Part shown: in pieces, positions 35,177 through 45,012 of the stretch
Position numbering within the stretch: the stretch's first letter is position 1
How the letters are laid out: each line of letters starts with the position of its first letter
Source: CAYVXE01 sp964455375
GTDB lineage: Bacteria > Zhuqueibacterota > Zhuqueibacteria > Oceanimicrobiales > Oceanimicrobiaceae
Reading direction: 5' to 3'
NCBI GenBank assembly: GCA_964455375.1
Contig: CAYVXE010000010.1
Span: forward strand, 1 to 64,000
DNA: 64,000 nt
The notes under the pieces: generated by a model
What the model saw: the letters and a program-made list of their open reading frames with translations, nothing else
Database searches by the model: none
Told to the model about the DNA's origin: nothing
Position numbers and translations under genes: made by a program

Positions 35177-37357
35177 TTAATTGTCATCGCGGCGGAAGTT
35201 GTTTTTCACAGTTCCGTTTTTATTTTTTTGTTTACCAATTCCGTTGTTATTGCCTTTAGCAATTTCCGATTTGTGTGATTCTGCAGAAAGAGAAATATAT
35301 TCGGCTACTATTTGCTCGCTTTCCTGCAGAATAGAATCCGGCGCTTCATCTTTTTTAGGGATTTTGTCCCCTTCCTTCAGGGGTTCAAGTCGTTTAGCCA
35401 CCCGTCTTGCATTCGCTCGTTTGTATTTAATATCATCAAGCCTTTTGCGTTTTAGTTTTCTGTCTGTTTCATTTAATGAAACAGCGTTTTTATTTTCTTC
35501 TTCTTTGTAGCGTTCAATATCTTCCCGTATGTATTGGAATTCCGGGTTTTTCATGGTTCTTTTTTGAGATTTAAGTCGCAGTTGTGACAAATACATGGAA
35601 ACTTCATCCATTGGCGTGTAGATAGCCGGACTGATTTCATCCCACGGCAATGCATGCGGCTGGTTGTTTTCCCCATAATAAGTCATTTCATTGTAAATGG
35701 AGGGGAAATTGATATCGGGAATGACCCCCCGATTTTGTGTTGTACCGCCGGTAATTCGGTAAAACTTGGCAATGGTAATTTTCATCTGACCTAATTTGTT
35801 GTCTTTTAAGCTGATGAAACGATCGAGTCCCAATAAATTTTGCACGGTCCCTTTCCCGTAGGTCTGACTGCCAAGAATAAGTCCACGTCCATAGTCTTGA
35901 ATGGCCGATGCAAAAATCTCCGAGGCAGATGCACTGAAGCGATCTACCATGACTGCCAGGGGACCTCCGTAGACTAAATTCGGGTCGGGATCCATTTCGA
36001 CCCTTTTTGACCCGATTGAATTTCTTACCTGAACGATGGGCCCGTCTTTAATAAAGAGTCCGGAAAGTTCAATTGCTTCCTGCAAAGAACCGCCGCCGTC
36101 ACGACGCAAATCGATAATAATACCATCAACACCCGCGCCTTGTAGTTCTTTCAGAAGTCTGCGAACATCCCGTGTGGTACTTTTGTAATTTTTTTCTCCC
36201 CGTGCCTGCGCATTCAGGTCCACGTAGAATGAAGGAATTGTGATGATTCCCAGTTTCACGTTTTCATCCTTGTGCATAAATTCAACGGTGTCGCTTTTGG
36301 CGGCACGTTCTTCGAGGACCACTTTATCGCGCACAATACTCACTTCTTTGTAAGGACTGCCGGCCGGACTACCGGCGGGGATGACCTCCAATCGAACAAT
36401 GGAGCCCTTGGGACCGCGAATTTTCTGCACCACATCATCCAATCGCATCCCGATGACGTCCACCATTTCACCGTCCTTACCCTGGGCTACGCCAACAATA
36501 TAATCATTCGCCCAAAGCTGTTTCCCCCGGTCTGCGGGACCACCGGTAATAATTCTGACTATTTTTGTATATTCATCTTCCGTCGTAAGTTGCGCACCGA
36601 TACCTTCCAGAGACAAACTCATGTCGATGTTAAAATTTTCAGCCGAACGAGGTGAGAAATAGCTCGTGTGTGGATCAAAGGTTTCGGAAAGTGCATTGAT
36701 AAAACTTTTAAAAACATCTTCAGAATTGTATTGATCAATTCTTTTTTGAAAATTGTGATATCGTTTCTGTAAAGTTGTTTGAATATTTTCCAACTTTTTA
36801 CCGGCAAGCTTTAAGTTTAAAGCCTCATTCTTTAATTTCTTTCTCCAAAGTTCATCTAATTCGTTCGTTGTGGCTGGCCAGGGCTCGTCACTTCGATCTA
36901 ACTGATAAGATTCCTTTTTTGTAAAATCGAAGGCGGTTTGCAGACGCTTTTCTGTAAACGCAATTCTTTGATTTAATCTTTCATGAAAAACATTGAAGAT
37001 ATGGTATGCAGGTTCTAAATTCCCCTCATGAATATCGTCATCCAAGACGGTTCGGTATTTTTCGAATGAATCGATATCCGACTGAAGAAAATACATGTGG
37101 TTCCGATCGAACATATCGAGATAGGCATCAAGCAATTCGGAAGAAACAGTGTCATTAATTTTTTGGTGATTATAATGGTACTGTCTGAGTAAATTTGCAA
37201 TGACCTGGCTTTCGATGGTATGCTTTTTCTCCGGTTTCAGCGCCGTGTCAGTATTCGTCGACGAAACTGATTGAAATAAAATTGCTGAAATGAATAGAAG
37301 CAGAAAAAACAACACTGCGGTTAATTTCGCTGAAGTGGTTGACAACTTAGTTTTCAT
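35177..37357 (-). CDS. prc: Carboxy-terminal (tail-specific) processing protease Prc
   Basis: Prc degrades or trims periplasmic proteins from their C-termini. A signal peptide is followed by an N-terminal helical domain (about 40-230). Next come a PDZ domain (about 245-335, LEGIGAQL... to GPKGSIVRLEV) and the S41 protease domain, with DLRRDGGG, the nucleophile region SASASEIFA and the lysine in YGKGTVQ (about 480-520). A C-terminal Prc-type domain rich in Lys/Glu completes 726 residues. All dyad residues appear intact. It is a monocistronic minus-strand gene, with a regulatory-looking region upstream at 37429-37487 and the terminator at 34974. Confidence 0.93.
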   Translation of the reverse strand: MKTKLSTTSAKLTAVLFFLLLFISAILFQSVSSTNTDTALKPEKKHTIESQVIANLLRQYHYNHQKINDTVSSELLDAYLDMFDRNHMYFLQSDIDSFEKYRTVLDDDIHEGNLEPAYHIFNVFHERLNQRIAFTEKRLQTAFDFTKKESYQLDRSDEPWPATTNELDELWRKKLKNEALNLKLAGKKLENIQTTLQKRYHNFQKRIDQYNSEDVFKSFINALSETFDPHTSYFSPRSAENFNIDMSLSLEGIGAQLTTEDEYTKIVRIITGGPADRGKQLWANDYIVGVAQGKDGEMVDVIGMRLDDVVQKIRGPKGSIVRLEVIPAGSPAGSPYKEVSIVRDKVVLEERAAKSDTVEFMHKDENVKLGIITIPSFYVDLNAQARGEKNYKSTTRDVRRLLKELQGAGVDGIIIDLRRDGGGSLQEAIELSGLFIKDGPIVQVRNSIGSKRVEMDPDPNLVYGGPLAVMVDRFSASASEIFASAIQDYGRGLILGSQTYGKGTVQNLLGLDRFISLKDNKLGQMKITIAKFYRITGGTTQNRGVIPDINFPSIYNEMTYYGENNQPHALPWDEISPAIYTPMDEVSMYLSQLRLKSQKRTMKNPEFQYIREDIERYKEEENKNAVSLNETDRKLKRKRLDDIKYKRANARRVAKRLEPLKEGDKIPKKDEAPDSILQESEQIVAEYISLSAESHKSEIAKGNNNGIGKQKNKNGTVKNNFRRDDN

Positions 37358-37859
37358 ATTTGTGTTCTCCCTTAGTGGTTTTCTGGAAAGTATTTAGAGG
37401 CAAGAGAATTTGAATGTTCATATAGAATACGATAACAGATTAATTGTTTCTAAAAGTTATCGTCATTTTTTTTTAGTATATATACTATTAACTTATCGTT
37501 TTTACAAGTATTTTGTTCCTTATAAATTTAAGTTTTAGCAAAATTTAAATCGAAATGACCCCAATGACGGTCGTCACTATTAACCAACGGGTTTGGCTAA
37601 AATATTTCACGTTAATTCGTGCCTGTTCGAAAACACTCTTTTCCGGATTTACCCATGAATGGTCAACCTGGCGCCAAAATTGTCTCTTCGAGCGAAACGG
37701 AGTGGAAACGAGAAATCCGCCCGTGGCCTAAACCGGGCCTTTTGACTCCGCTGAAGGTGACGCAATAATGTGAATTCTCTTTAAGCTGACGCTTATGGGT
37801 TGATTCCGGATTTGTACGCGAATGCCCCCTTGGGGGCCGGGTTTTCGAGCAACCACGAT
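37358..37859. other. Long intergenic region upstream of prc
   Basis: It contains an inverted pair ACGATAAC (37429-37436) / GTTATCGT (37456-37463) followed by CATTTTTTTTT. A perfect 14-bp palindrome TAGTATATATACTA lies at 37474-37487, with a nearby third CTTATCGTT. A dispersed repeat is at 37681-37765. No coding potential was seen. The palindromes lie within 130 bp of the prc start and are likely regulatory. Confidence 0.5.
37681..37765. repeat. TGTC(N)CTTCGA-type dispersed element
   Basis: TGTCTCTTCGA (37681-37691), a variable middle, GAGAAATCC (37710-37718), then a GGCCT/CCGGGCC-type stem and an inverted-type end TTTTGACTCCGC...GGTGACGCAA. It is a diverged copy of the family at 4285, 17569 and 26611, located between prc and the ASH-repeat gene. 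Confidence 0.65.
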
Positions 37860-40800
37860 TTATTTGAGTAAAACCATTCGGTGGGTTTGTCTAAATGTGC
37901 CCGCCACCAATTGGTACAAATATACCCCGGATGAACCTTGTCTGTTGTTTTGGTCTTTCCCATCCCAGTTTATTGAGTACCTGCCGGGGGCTTTATTCTC
38001 GTCGACAAGCGTTTTTACTAATTTTCCGAGAAGATTGTAGATACGAATCTGAACGCGGACCATCCCGTTTTCATTTTCCGGGATACCGAAGTTGATTTGT
38101 GTGGTAGGATTAAACGGGTTCGGAAAATTCTGTGAAAGTTGAAAAGTTTGCGGTGATTGGGTAATTTCCAATATATAGTCGACGCGTTCGGCACTTCCGC
38201 TAATCAAAATATCGGCAAAAGCATCGGGACGTCCCTGGTATGAAATATCTAAAATATTGTTCGGGTTTATAAATGGCGACAAATCGATGTTTATATCTCC
38301 GTCGGCAGGTAGAAAATAAGCGTTTGTTTCCTGCATTACGCGCCTTTGGTCGGTGAACAACTTGAATGTTTTTCCGTTTAGAGTAAGGGTAATCGCGGTT
38401 AGGCCATGGTTGATGATCTGCAGGAATTTATCCGCACCGGGGAAAGATAATTGCGTGGAGTTGACGCCGTTTTGTGTGGAAAGAGTGAATACCACCGGAT
38501 CACAGTTAGTGGTATTTCCACAAGCATCGGTTACGTCAATACTGAAAAACACTCCTTTGTTCGGGTCATTGAACCTGATAATGAAATCAACCGTCTCTGC
38601 ACCGGGTTCAAACGAATCTAACGTCAGAGTGCCGTTTCTGATTTCCACGGGAGTAATGTGGGCAATCCCGCTTTCGTGATCGAAAAACGTACCTGTAATC
38701 ATCGAATCTGAAACTTCAAATGTACAGTTGGGAGCGATATCATCCAGAAAAACTGAAACCGTGTCACTGCAATCGATTACGACTGTTCCATTATCCTCCA
38801 CAAGACAGTTTGCGATAATAACGTTGTCGCCCGACTGAAGCGGGATGGTTTTCTGAAAAACAGAGTCGGGTGATATAGACGTGTTAAAACCATTGATCTT
38901 GTATGAAATATTCTGCGTTGGCTTTACGTTGGTTGCTGTCAATTTTGCAGATACGGTAATACTGTCCGAGGAAACAAAGCTTCCAGCTACCGGTGAAACA
39001 ATGGTTACCTGACATTGCGGTGTCAAAGTTTTAAATACCTGGATGGTATCGGCACTAAACGTTTGAAAACCGCAACTGTCTGTGACCGTCATGTTAGCAA
39101 TAATGAAAGTTGTATCTTGATTGAGTGGGATAGTGGCTTGCAAAAGAGGTCCGGCAATCGCTGCCGGGATACCGTTAATGTCAGCGTCGATGGTGAATGG
39201 AGGTGTCCCTTTGCTGAGTGTCGTGATCGCTTTTACGAGAACGCTGTCTCCTGTGACGTCACTGCCATCCTCAGGTGAGACAATATTCAGAGTAAAAACC
39301 GGTTTTTCCGGTTTTATTATGATGACAGTGTCTGAATGGGTAAATTGCATTCCCAGCCCGTCCATGAGCGTGCAATTTACAATTAATTGATTCTCACCCG
39401 GTTGCAGCGGCACAATTACCCGGAAAGTGTTTCCGGTAGGAATGGCGATATAACCATTGACTTTACAAATCGTCTTGAATGGCGATAATCCCCCGGAGGT
39501 TTCAACATCTATTATTACCTGAACGTCCTGAGTACAAATTTTTGCGCCGGTTCGCGGCGATACAATATGTGTTGTGAACTGAAATGCTTTAACACCAACG
39601 CCGGTTAATGATATTACAAACACCTCAGTTGCCGGATCGTTGCTTCGGATGTTTAATTGCGCTGTCGAAGTACCGGAGTCAGACGGTGCGAAGGAGATCG
39701 ATACGATCTGACTGTCACCCGGTGCGATGACCAAACCGGTTAAATCATTTTTGAGAATGAAACTGTTGGGATTTGTACCGTTTATAACGGATTGATTGAT
39801 AATTAACGCCGCATTGCCGGTATTTTTTATACTGAATTGTTTTGTGCGGGAGGAATCAACTCCCAGAAATCCGAAATCAATTGCACTTTTGTTCGTCTGT
39901 AATTGTGAGCTGAGCCCAAGGCCATGCAAATTAAGTGTCAACGTATCGGTGGTTCCATTCTCGTAGATGATTTCTAATGTAGATGTTTTCTTTCCAAATG
40001 ATGTAGGGGAAAATCTTATGGAAAACTGTGCACTGTCTCCCGATGCAATGGAAAATGGCACACTGCTCTGAAACAGTTCAAACTCATCTGAATCAGCACC
40101 AAGCAATTGTGAGGATGTAATGCGAATTTGATCGGCTGTTTTGTTAAACAGATAGACGGATTGAGTGACCGATGAATTGACATCTGTGCTGCTGAAATGG
40201 ATAGAGTCCCCAATACTGAAAAAGACCGGGGCAATTGAAATACCGGTCCCGGTGATCCGTATGCTGGTTTCCGGACTACCGGGGTCATTGCTGTTAACTT
40301 GTAGAAATGCTGCCTTAAAGCCGGTCGTCTTCGGGGAGAATCGAATGCTCACGGCCTGGCTGTCCTCTGGCTGCAGCGTAAAGGTCATTGTTTGAGAAAG
40401 GAGCTTGAATTCTGAGGCATTATCTCCAACAATACGTAATGACGTAATTACAAGGTTGGCTGTGCCGTTATTAATTAGGAGAAGCGGTTCTTCCAACGAT
40501 GTGTTGATGGTCAGGGAACCAAAATCCAGAGAATCAGGTGATACGGCGAGTTCTGGTTTGGGAGGTTCAATGCCCTTGCCAGTAAGAGGGATGTCCACAA
40601 TTGCTCTAATGGGGTCGTTACTTTTAACTTGTAGGAATGCAGCTTTCAGGCCGGTCGTCATCGGGGAAAATTGGAGGTTAACCGCTTGACTATCGCCAGG
40701 CTGCAGGGTGAAAGCCGTTGTGCCTGAACTGAGGATAAAGTCTGACGCATTGTTTCCCATAACATTTAGTGACGTGATTGCGAGTTCTGCGGAACCGTCA

Positions 40801-41729
40801 TTTATTAAGAACAGCGATTTTTCTATGGATGTATTTATGGCCACTGCCCCAAAATCCAGAGAATCCGGTCGTATTGCAAGAACGGGTTCGGGACGTTCAA
40901 TGCCCAGACCAGTCACAGGAATCGTGATGATTCCGGTGGTGGGATCATTGCTGGAAATTTGCAAATCAGCCGTTTTCTCACCTGGCGTACCTGGAGAAAA
41001 CGACAAGTCGAAATGCAGGGTTTGGTCGGCTGAAATGTTCAGCGGAAATGTTAGATTTTCTACAGAAAATGCATCGGTGTTTGTCCCGGTTAAAGAAATA
41101 TTGGCAATGATGAGGTTGGCTGTTCCTGTATTGGTGATACTGAATGTTGTTGTTACGGTTGTGTCAATGAATGTATTGCCAAAGTCAAATGATAACGGTT
41201 GCACGGAAATTATCGGTGATGGCGGACTCACGACGGTAAAAAAGCCATCGCTTAAACTTGCCACAGGAACGCCGGTATTAAACGTAAAACTTGTTAATTT
41301 CAAAACGGATGTGTCGCCTGCTTTCCCGACGACTTTGAATATAATATTGATAAATGTACCGGAGCCGGACAGTCGTTGATTCCCTGATTTGCCAATTGAA
41401 ACCGTGCTGTCATTCAGGATGTTTTGATCCGGAATGCCTAAAGGTTCCGATACTGTGCCGGAGATAGAAAATGTTTGATATTGTAAAACGTTTGGGTCAA
41501 AGGTAAATAGTGTGGAAAATTGTGAAACATCTCTGTTTGTTATGTCACCGGTGATGATCGGAATGGTAACGATTGAATCCGGTTCACCTGTAGCGTCCGC
41601 TGGAAAAGACACCGGGATTGGTTGTACGACAATCGATTGCGCGGATTTGGATTTTACCTGAGCAAAAGCATTGCCGATTTGAAGAAACAAAAATAAAAAG
41701 GCAAGTTTTTTTAGTAATTTGAATGGCAT
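37860..41729 (-). CDS. Large secreted cohesin/ASH-repeat protein with C-terminal sorting domain
   Basis: After a signal peptide the first about 140 residues resemble a cohesin module (DSIVTIPIITGDITN... FDPNVLQYQ ... GTFINIIFKVVG). Then come about five ASH/choice-of-anchor-D repeats of about 105 residues (D-F-G-x-x-x-x-x-T...F-S-P...S-N-D-P) to about residue 700. Three shorter repeats follow, each with a cysteine-bearing I-V-S-P start. The C-terminus is a FlgD-like sorting domain with NFPNPFNPTTQ and terminal VLLK. Repeats 2 and 3 are markedly more alike than the rest. It is expected at the cell surface; the partner is unknown. Confidence 0.85.
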   Translation of the reverse strand: MPFKLLKKLAFLFLFLQIGNAFAQVKSKSAQSIVVQPIPVSFPADATGEPDSIVTIPIITGDITNRDVSQFSTLFTFDPNVLQYQTFSISGTVSEPLGIPDQNILNDSTVSIGKSGNQRLSGSGTFINIIFKVVGKAGDTSVLKLTSFTFNTGVPVASLSDGFFTVVSPPSPIISVQPLSFDFGNTFIDTTVTTTFSITNTGTANLIIANISLTGTNTDAFSVENLTFPLNISADQTLHFDLSFSPGTPGEKTADLQISSNDPTTGIITIPVTGLGIERPEPVLAIRPDSLDFGAVAINTSIEKSLFLINDGSAELAITSLNVMGNNASDFILSSGTTAFTLQPGDSQAVNLQFSPMTTGLKAAFLQVKSNDPIRAIVDIPLTGKGIEPPKPELAVSPDSLDFGSLTINTSLEEPLLLINNGTANLVITSLRIVGDNASEFKLLSQTMTFTLQPEDSQAVSIRFSPKTTGFKAAFLQVNSNDPGSPETSIRITGTGISIAPVFFSIGDSIHFSSTDVNSSVTQSVYLFNKTADQIRITSSQLLGADSDEFELFQSSVPFSIASGDSAQFSIRFSPTSFGKKTSTLEIIYENGTTDTLTLNLHGLGLSSQLQTNKSAIDFGFLGVDSSRTKQFSIKNTGNAALIINQSVINGTNPNSFILKNDLTGLVIAPGDSQIVSISFAPSDSGTSTAQLNIRSNDPATEVFVISLTGVGVKAFQFTTHIVSPRTGAKICTQDVQVIIDVETSGGLSPFKTICKVNGYIAIPTGNTFRVIVPLQPGENQLIVNCTLMDGLGMQFTHSDTVIIIKPEKPVFTLNIVSPEDGSDVTGDSVLVKAITTLSKGTPPFTIDADINGIPAAIAGPLLQATIPLNQDTTFIIANMTVTDSCGFQTFSADTIQVFKTLTPQCQVTIVSPVAGSFVSSDSITVSAKLTATNVKPTQNISYKINGFNTSISPDSVFQKTIPLQSGDNVIIANCLVEDNGTVVIDCSDTVSVFLDDIAPNCTFEVSDSMITGTFFDHESGIAHITPVEIRNGTLTLDSFEPGAETVDFIIRFNDPNKGVFFSIDVTDACGNTTNCDPVVFTLSTQNGVNSTQLSFPGADKFLQIINHGLTAITLTLNGKTFKLFTDQRRVMQETNAYFLPADGDINIDLSPFINPNNILDISYQGRPDAFADILISGSAERVDYILEITQSPQTFQLSQNFPNPFNPTTQINFGIPENENGMVRVQIRIYNLLGKLVKTLVDENKAPGRYSINWDGKDQNNRQGSSGVYLYQLVAGTFRQTHRMVLLK

Positions 41730-42019
41730 ATTGTTAACATGTTGTGCAATGTTGTTTGTTGCTGACCAATAAATGTATGTTTACGTAATCGTTGTCGGTG
41801 AAATCTACAAACACATAATGGTCAAATCGTCATAGCTGGATTACAGAGAATTCCCCCAAAACACGTTTTATGATGTTGGAGATTCTTTCCAAAAGAAATG
41901 CGGTAAAAAAAATAAAACATTGAAGCTTTCAATAATACAAACTCCAAACGACATTTTAAAGTTAAAATTCTGTAAAGAATGCATAGAATTCGTTTAAATA
42001 TAGTGTGTTACAAATAAAA

Positions 42020-44392
42020 TTATATTTGTGAAATTTTTTCGCTATTTTCGTTTGCCACAATATTGATTTTTTGTTTTTTAGTGCTGTCGAGTTCTTTTCG
42101 AACCGCGGTGGCTAATGAACGCAGCGAAATAGGTTTCGGTACGAAACTGCCCGCACCTAACTTTAATGCTTTTTGGACGCGCTTGGTCATCGCATATCCG
42201 GAAAGGACAATAGCTCTTTGTTGTGGTGTAAATTGCAAAATTCTCTGATACGTTTCCGTACCATCAATGCCATCCATAACCATGTCGAGGATGACTAAAT
42301 CCTGTGGGTCGTTTCTTAAATACTCGATAGCTTGCTCGCCGCTGGTGACGGTGTGAATGTCATAGCCAAGCCGGTTTAATAGCTGACTGGTTACTCGTCT
42401 CTGAATGGGATCGTCATCGACAATTAGAATGGATTCCTTTCCGCCTTTTATTTTTTCAACCGCTATTACAAGTTCGTTTTCAATTTCTCGGGTTACGGGA
42501 AAATAAAGTGTGAAAGTCGTTTCTTTTTTAGGTTCGCTTTCCACTGTAATGTACCCCTTGTGGTCTTCTATGACGCCATGGACAACGCTAAGACCCAGAC
42601 CAGAGCCACGCATTCTATCCATGGTTTTTGTCGTAAAGAAGGGGTCAAAAATTTTATTTATATTTTCAGGTTTAATTCCTGAACCGTTATCGGTGATTTT
42701 AAGTTGAATATATTCGCCCCGTTTTACGGTTTGGTAACCGACGAGCGGTTTGTCCAGGTAGATATTTTGGGTGCTAATGTTTATCTCACCGTCTTCCTGG
42801 ATAGCTTCATTTGCATTGAGCACGATATTTGTTAATGCCCGTGTAAGTTGAGCCGCTCCACCTTTCATAGGAAGCAGCTCAGAGTGCAGGATTAACTTAA
42901 TTCGATTCTGCTTTAACCGAAGTTGTGTGGATACAATGTTTTGAATTAGGGCATTCAGATTAATCTGTTCCATCGGATAATGACCACGCCGCCCCAAAGC
43001 CAGGAGCTGTTGGTTGATGTCCGCTATTTTTTTTGCCGCGTGTTCCATTTCAGTAACCATTTCCAGAACCGGGTGATCTTCAGGCAAATCTTCGCGTATT
43101 AACATTGGGTACGCCGCTAAAGGCCCTAAAAGATTGTTGAAATCGTGCGCGATCTGACCGGCAATTCGTCCTGCAGATTCCAGACGTTGTGCGCGTTCGA
43201 GCTCTTCCTGTAGTTTTTTCTTTTCGGTAATATCCCGGCAAATGAGGCGAATGAATTGAATTTCTTCTTCCTCTGATTTTAATAACGAGAATTCAATGCT
43301 CACCCAAAGAATTTTATCGGCTTTGTTAATCAGCCGCACATCGACATTTTGTGGTGGTTTTCCGGACTTCTGTGTTTGACGGATAAATTTTTCAACTTTG
43401 CTGTGGTCTTTCTGGTAAACGACATGTTTTAAATGATTGCCGGCGAGTTCCTGTAATTCATAACCAAATTTTTCCAGACCGCGTTTATTAAAATCGATGA
43501 TGTGTCCTTCCGGGTCTAAAATAATGTACATGTCCGGTGCAAAGTCAAATAAATCCCGGAACCGTTCTTCACTTTCGATCAAAGCTTTTTCAAACCGCTT
43601 GCGTTCCAGAAGTTCGCGTTTAAGTTCCACCGCCTTTTTTTCAAGTGAGGTGTGAGCTTCTTTTAAAGCATTTTCCCGTTCTTCAATTTGTTTCAACATC
43701 TCATTGAATCGTTTAGTCAGAAAGCCAAGTTCATCCCTGCTTTGTCTGACTGCCCGAACAGAATAGTCCTTTTTATCGGAAACGACTTTTGCCATATCCG
43801 CCAATTTGAGAATTGGTCTGGAAATAAATTTTTGTAGTTTGGTCGCTGCCAGAAAGGCAGCAAAGAGAGAAATGCCTAAAATCGCAAGGTAAATAACGGC
43901 ATATCTTTTTACCCGTGCGTATATTTCATTGAGGTTGGACACTAAATAGATAAAGCCTATTCTTTTATGATCCAGACTTATGGCCTGAAAAAGCACCAGG
44001 CGATCGTTGCGAAATTTGTAGAAATTCGTTTCGGGAAGTGTGGGAAAGTCAAAACGATTGCTGGTATCTCTATTATAAATAGCCAAAATTTTCCCGTTGA
44101 TGGTATAAATGCAGGCGGCATTAATATTTTTCTTCGCTTTAACTGCAGACAAAATTTCATTGGCAGCTTCATCGTCGTGAAATTCGAGTGCCGCCGTAGT
44201 GTTGGCGCCGATCACTTCCGCAAGAATATTCAGATCACGCACCATGTTATTTTTGTATGAAATATAATCATAGGTAATAAAGGTGACACCGGCAATTAGC
44301 AAAGCAAAACTGCTGATGGTCATAATAATGACTATCAATTTGCGTTTGATGGTAAATCTTCGAAAGAGGCGAAGGAGCGTTTTATCAAACAT
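42020..44392 (-). CDS. Membrane hybrid sensor histidine kinase with receiver domain
   Basis: Domain order: transmembrane helix (about 18-40), a periplasmic sensor of about 125 residues (CHASE8-like), helix (168-188), HAMP (190-242), coiled coil, PAS (275-395), HisKA with the phospho-accepting His in IAHDFNNLLGP near 415, HATPase with NANEA, DNGSGI and GSGLGLS, and a C-terminal receiver with VDDDP and the phospho-acceptor in VILDMVMDG (about 650-770). The PAS-HisKA-HATPase-REC order with an N-N-L-L H-box is common in hybrid kinases. It starts 4 nt after the yfiR gene, so the two are almost certainly co-translated. No dedicated output regulator is adjacent. Confidence 0.93.
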   Translation of the reverse strand: MFDKTLLRLFRRFTIKRKLIVIIMTISSFALLIAGVTFITYDYISYKNNMVRDLNILAEVIGANTTAALEFHDDEAANEILSAVKAKKNINAACIYTINGKILAIYNRDTSNRFDFPTLPETNFYKFRNDRLVLFQAISLDHKRIGFIYLVSNLNEIYARVKRYAVIYLAILGISLFAAFLAATKLQKFISRPILKLADMAKVVSDKKDYSVRAVRQSRDELGFLTKRFNEMLKQIEERENALKEAHTSLEKKAVELKRELLERKRFEKALIESEERFRDLFDFAPDMYIILDPEGHIIDFNKRGLEKFGYELQELAGNHLKHVVYQKDHSKVEKFIRQTQKSGKPPQNVDVRLINKADKILWVSIEFSLLKSEEEEIQFIRLICRDITEKKKLQEELERAQRLESAGRIAGQIAHDFNNLLGPLAAYPMLIREDLPEDHPVLEMVTEMEHAAKKIADINQQLLALGRRGHYPMEQINLNALIQNIVSTQLRLKQNRIKLILHSELLPMKGGAAQLTRALTNIVLNANEAIQEDGEINISTQNIYLDKPLVGYQTVKRGEYIQLKITDNGSGIKPENINKIFDPFFTTKTMDRMRGSGLGLSVVHGVIEDHKGYITVESEPKKETTFTLYFPVTREIENELVIAVEKIKGGKESILIVDDDPIQRRVTSQLLNRLGYDIHTVTSGEQAIEYLRNDPQDLVILDMVMDGIDGTETYQRILQFTPQQRAIVLSGYAMTKRVQKALKLGAGSFVPKPISLRSLATAVRKELDSTKKQKINIVANENSEKISQI

Positions 44393-44396
44393 GTCT

Positions 44397-44936
44397 CTAT
44401 CCCTTGATAATGTCTGCGAGTCTCAGCAATCTCGAACTGATTTTTAATCCGGATTCTTCTACAGCCGTCAAATTTATTTGAAACCGTATTTTCCGGTTTC
44501 TGGTGAACAGATTGATCATACCTCCATCGCGGGCAAAATTCTTGGTGTCGCTAACCGTTAGAACAGATCGTCCGTCCATTTGCTTTAAAATTAAAAAAAA
44601 TCTCTTTTTTTCCGAAGAACTAATAAAAAGAACGTGACAACGGCCAATATTTTCGTACCTTCTGAATCGTTTAATCACAATAGGCCGGTTTTTTACCGTC
44701 TTCCCACGTATGGTGTCATCCAAATTACGGCCAAATGGATCTTTACCCACAATACCGATGATAACCGCTTCGGTATCGCTGCTAAAAGAACTCTCCGGCC
44801 ACGCGACAAATTTAATGAATTTGAATAGGAACGCTGCTTTGATTTCATATTCGGAAAATTCTCTGGGACCGTCTTGTGCAAAAGCAAATGATTGCCACAA
44901 AAACAATGTCATGATGAGACTTATAATTGGCTTCAT
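44397..44936 (-). CDS. YfiR-family periplasmic protein, copy 1
   Basis: This 179-residue protein has a signal peptide followed by the DUF4154/YfiR pattern EYEIKAAFLFKFIKFVAWPE, IIGIVGKDPFG, CHVLFISSSE, VLTVSDTKNFA and GGMINLF...RIRFQINL. YfiR-type proteins sit in the periplasm and restrain partner membrane enzymes; in Pseudomonas YfiR inhibits the diguanylate cyclase YfiN. Here the immediately downstream gene is a membrane histidine kinase, which I infer is the partner. Four nt separate the two genes. Confidence 0.9.
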   Translation of the reverse strand: MKPIISLIMTLFLWQSFAFAQDGPREFSEYEIKAAFLFKFIKFVAWPESSFSSDTEAVIIGIVGKDPFGRNLDDTIRGKTVKNRPIVIKRFRRYENIGRCHVLFISSSEKKRFFLILKQMDGRSVLTVSDTKNFARDGGMINLFTRNRKIRFQINLTAVEESGLKISSRLLRLADIIKG

Positions 44937-45012
44937 TTACAAGCCCCCCATTTGCAGGTTGCACATTTTGTTTCAAAGCCTGGCATAAACCCCTATCTCA
45001 AATTCGTCTGGA

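Noticed and set aside
37429..37474. Stem ACGATAAC/GTTATCGT plus T-run as a plus-strand terminator
   Set aside because: No plus-strand transcription unit ends here; it lies upstream of the minus-strand prc gene, so a regulatory role is more likely.
40700..41379. Plus-strand 223-codon frame opposite the ASH-repeat gene
   Set aside because: It is a shadow of the repetitive coding strand and shows the same periodicity in reverse.
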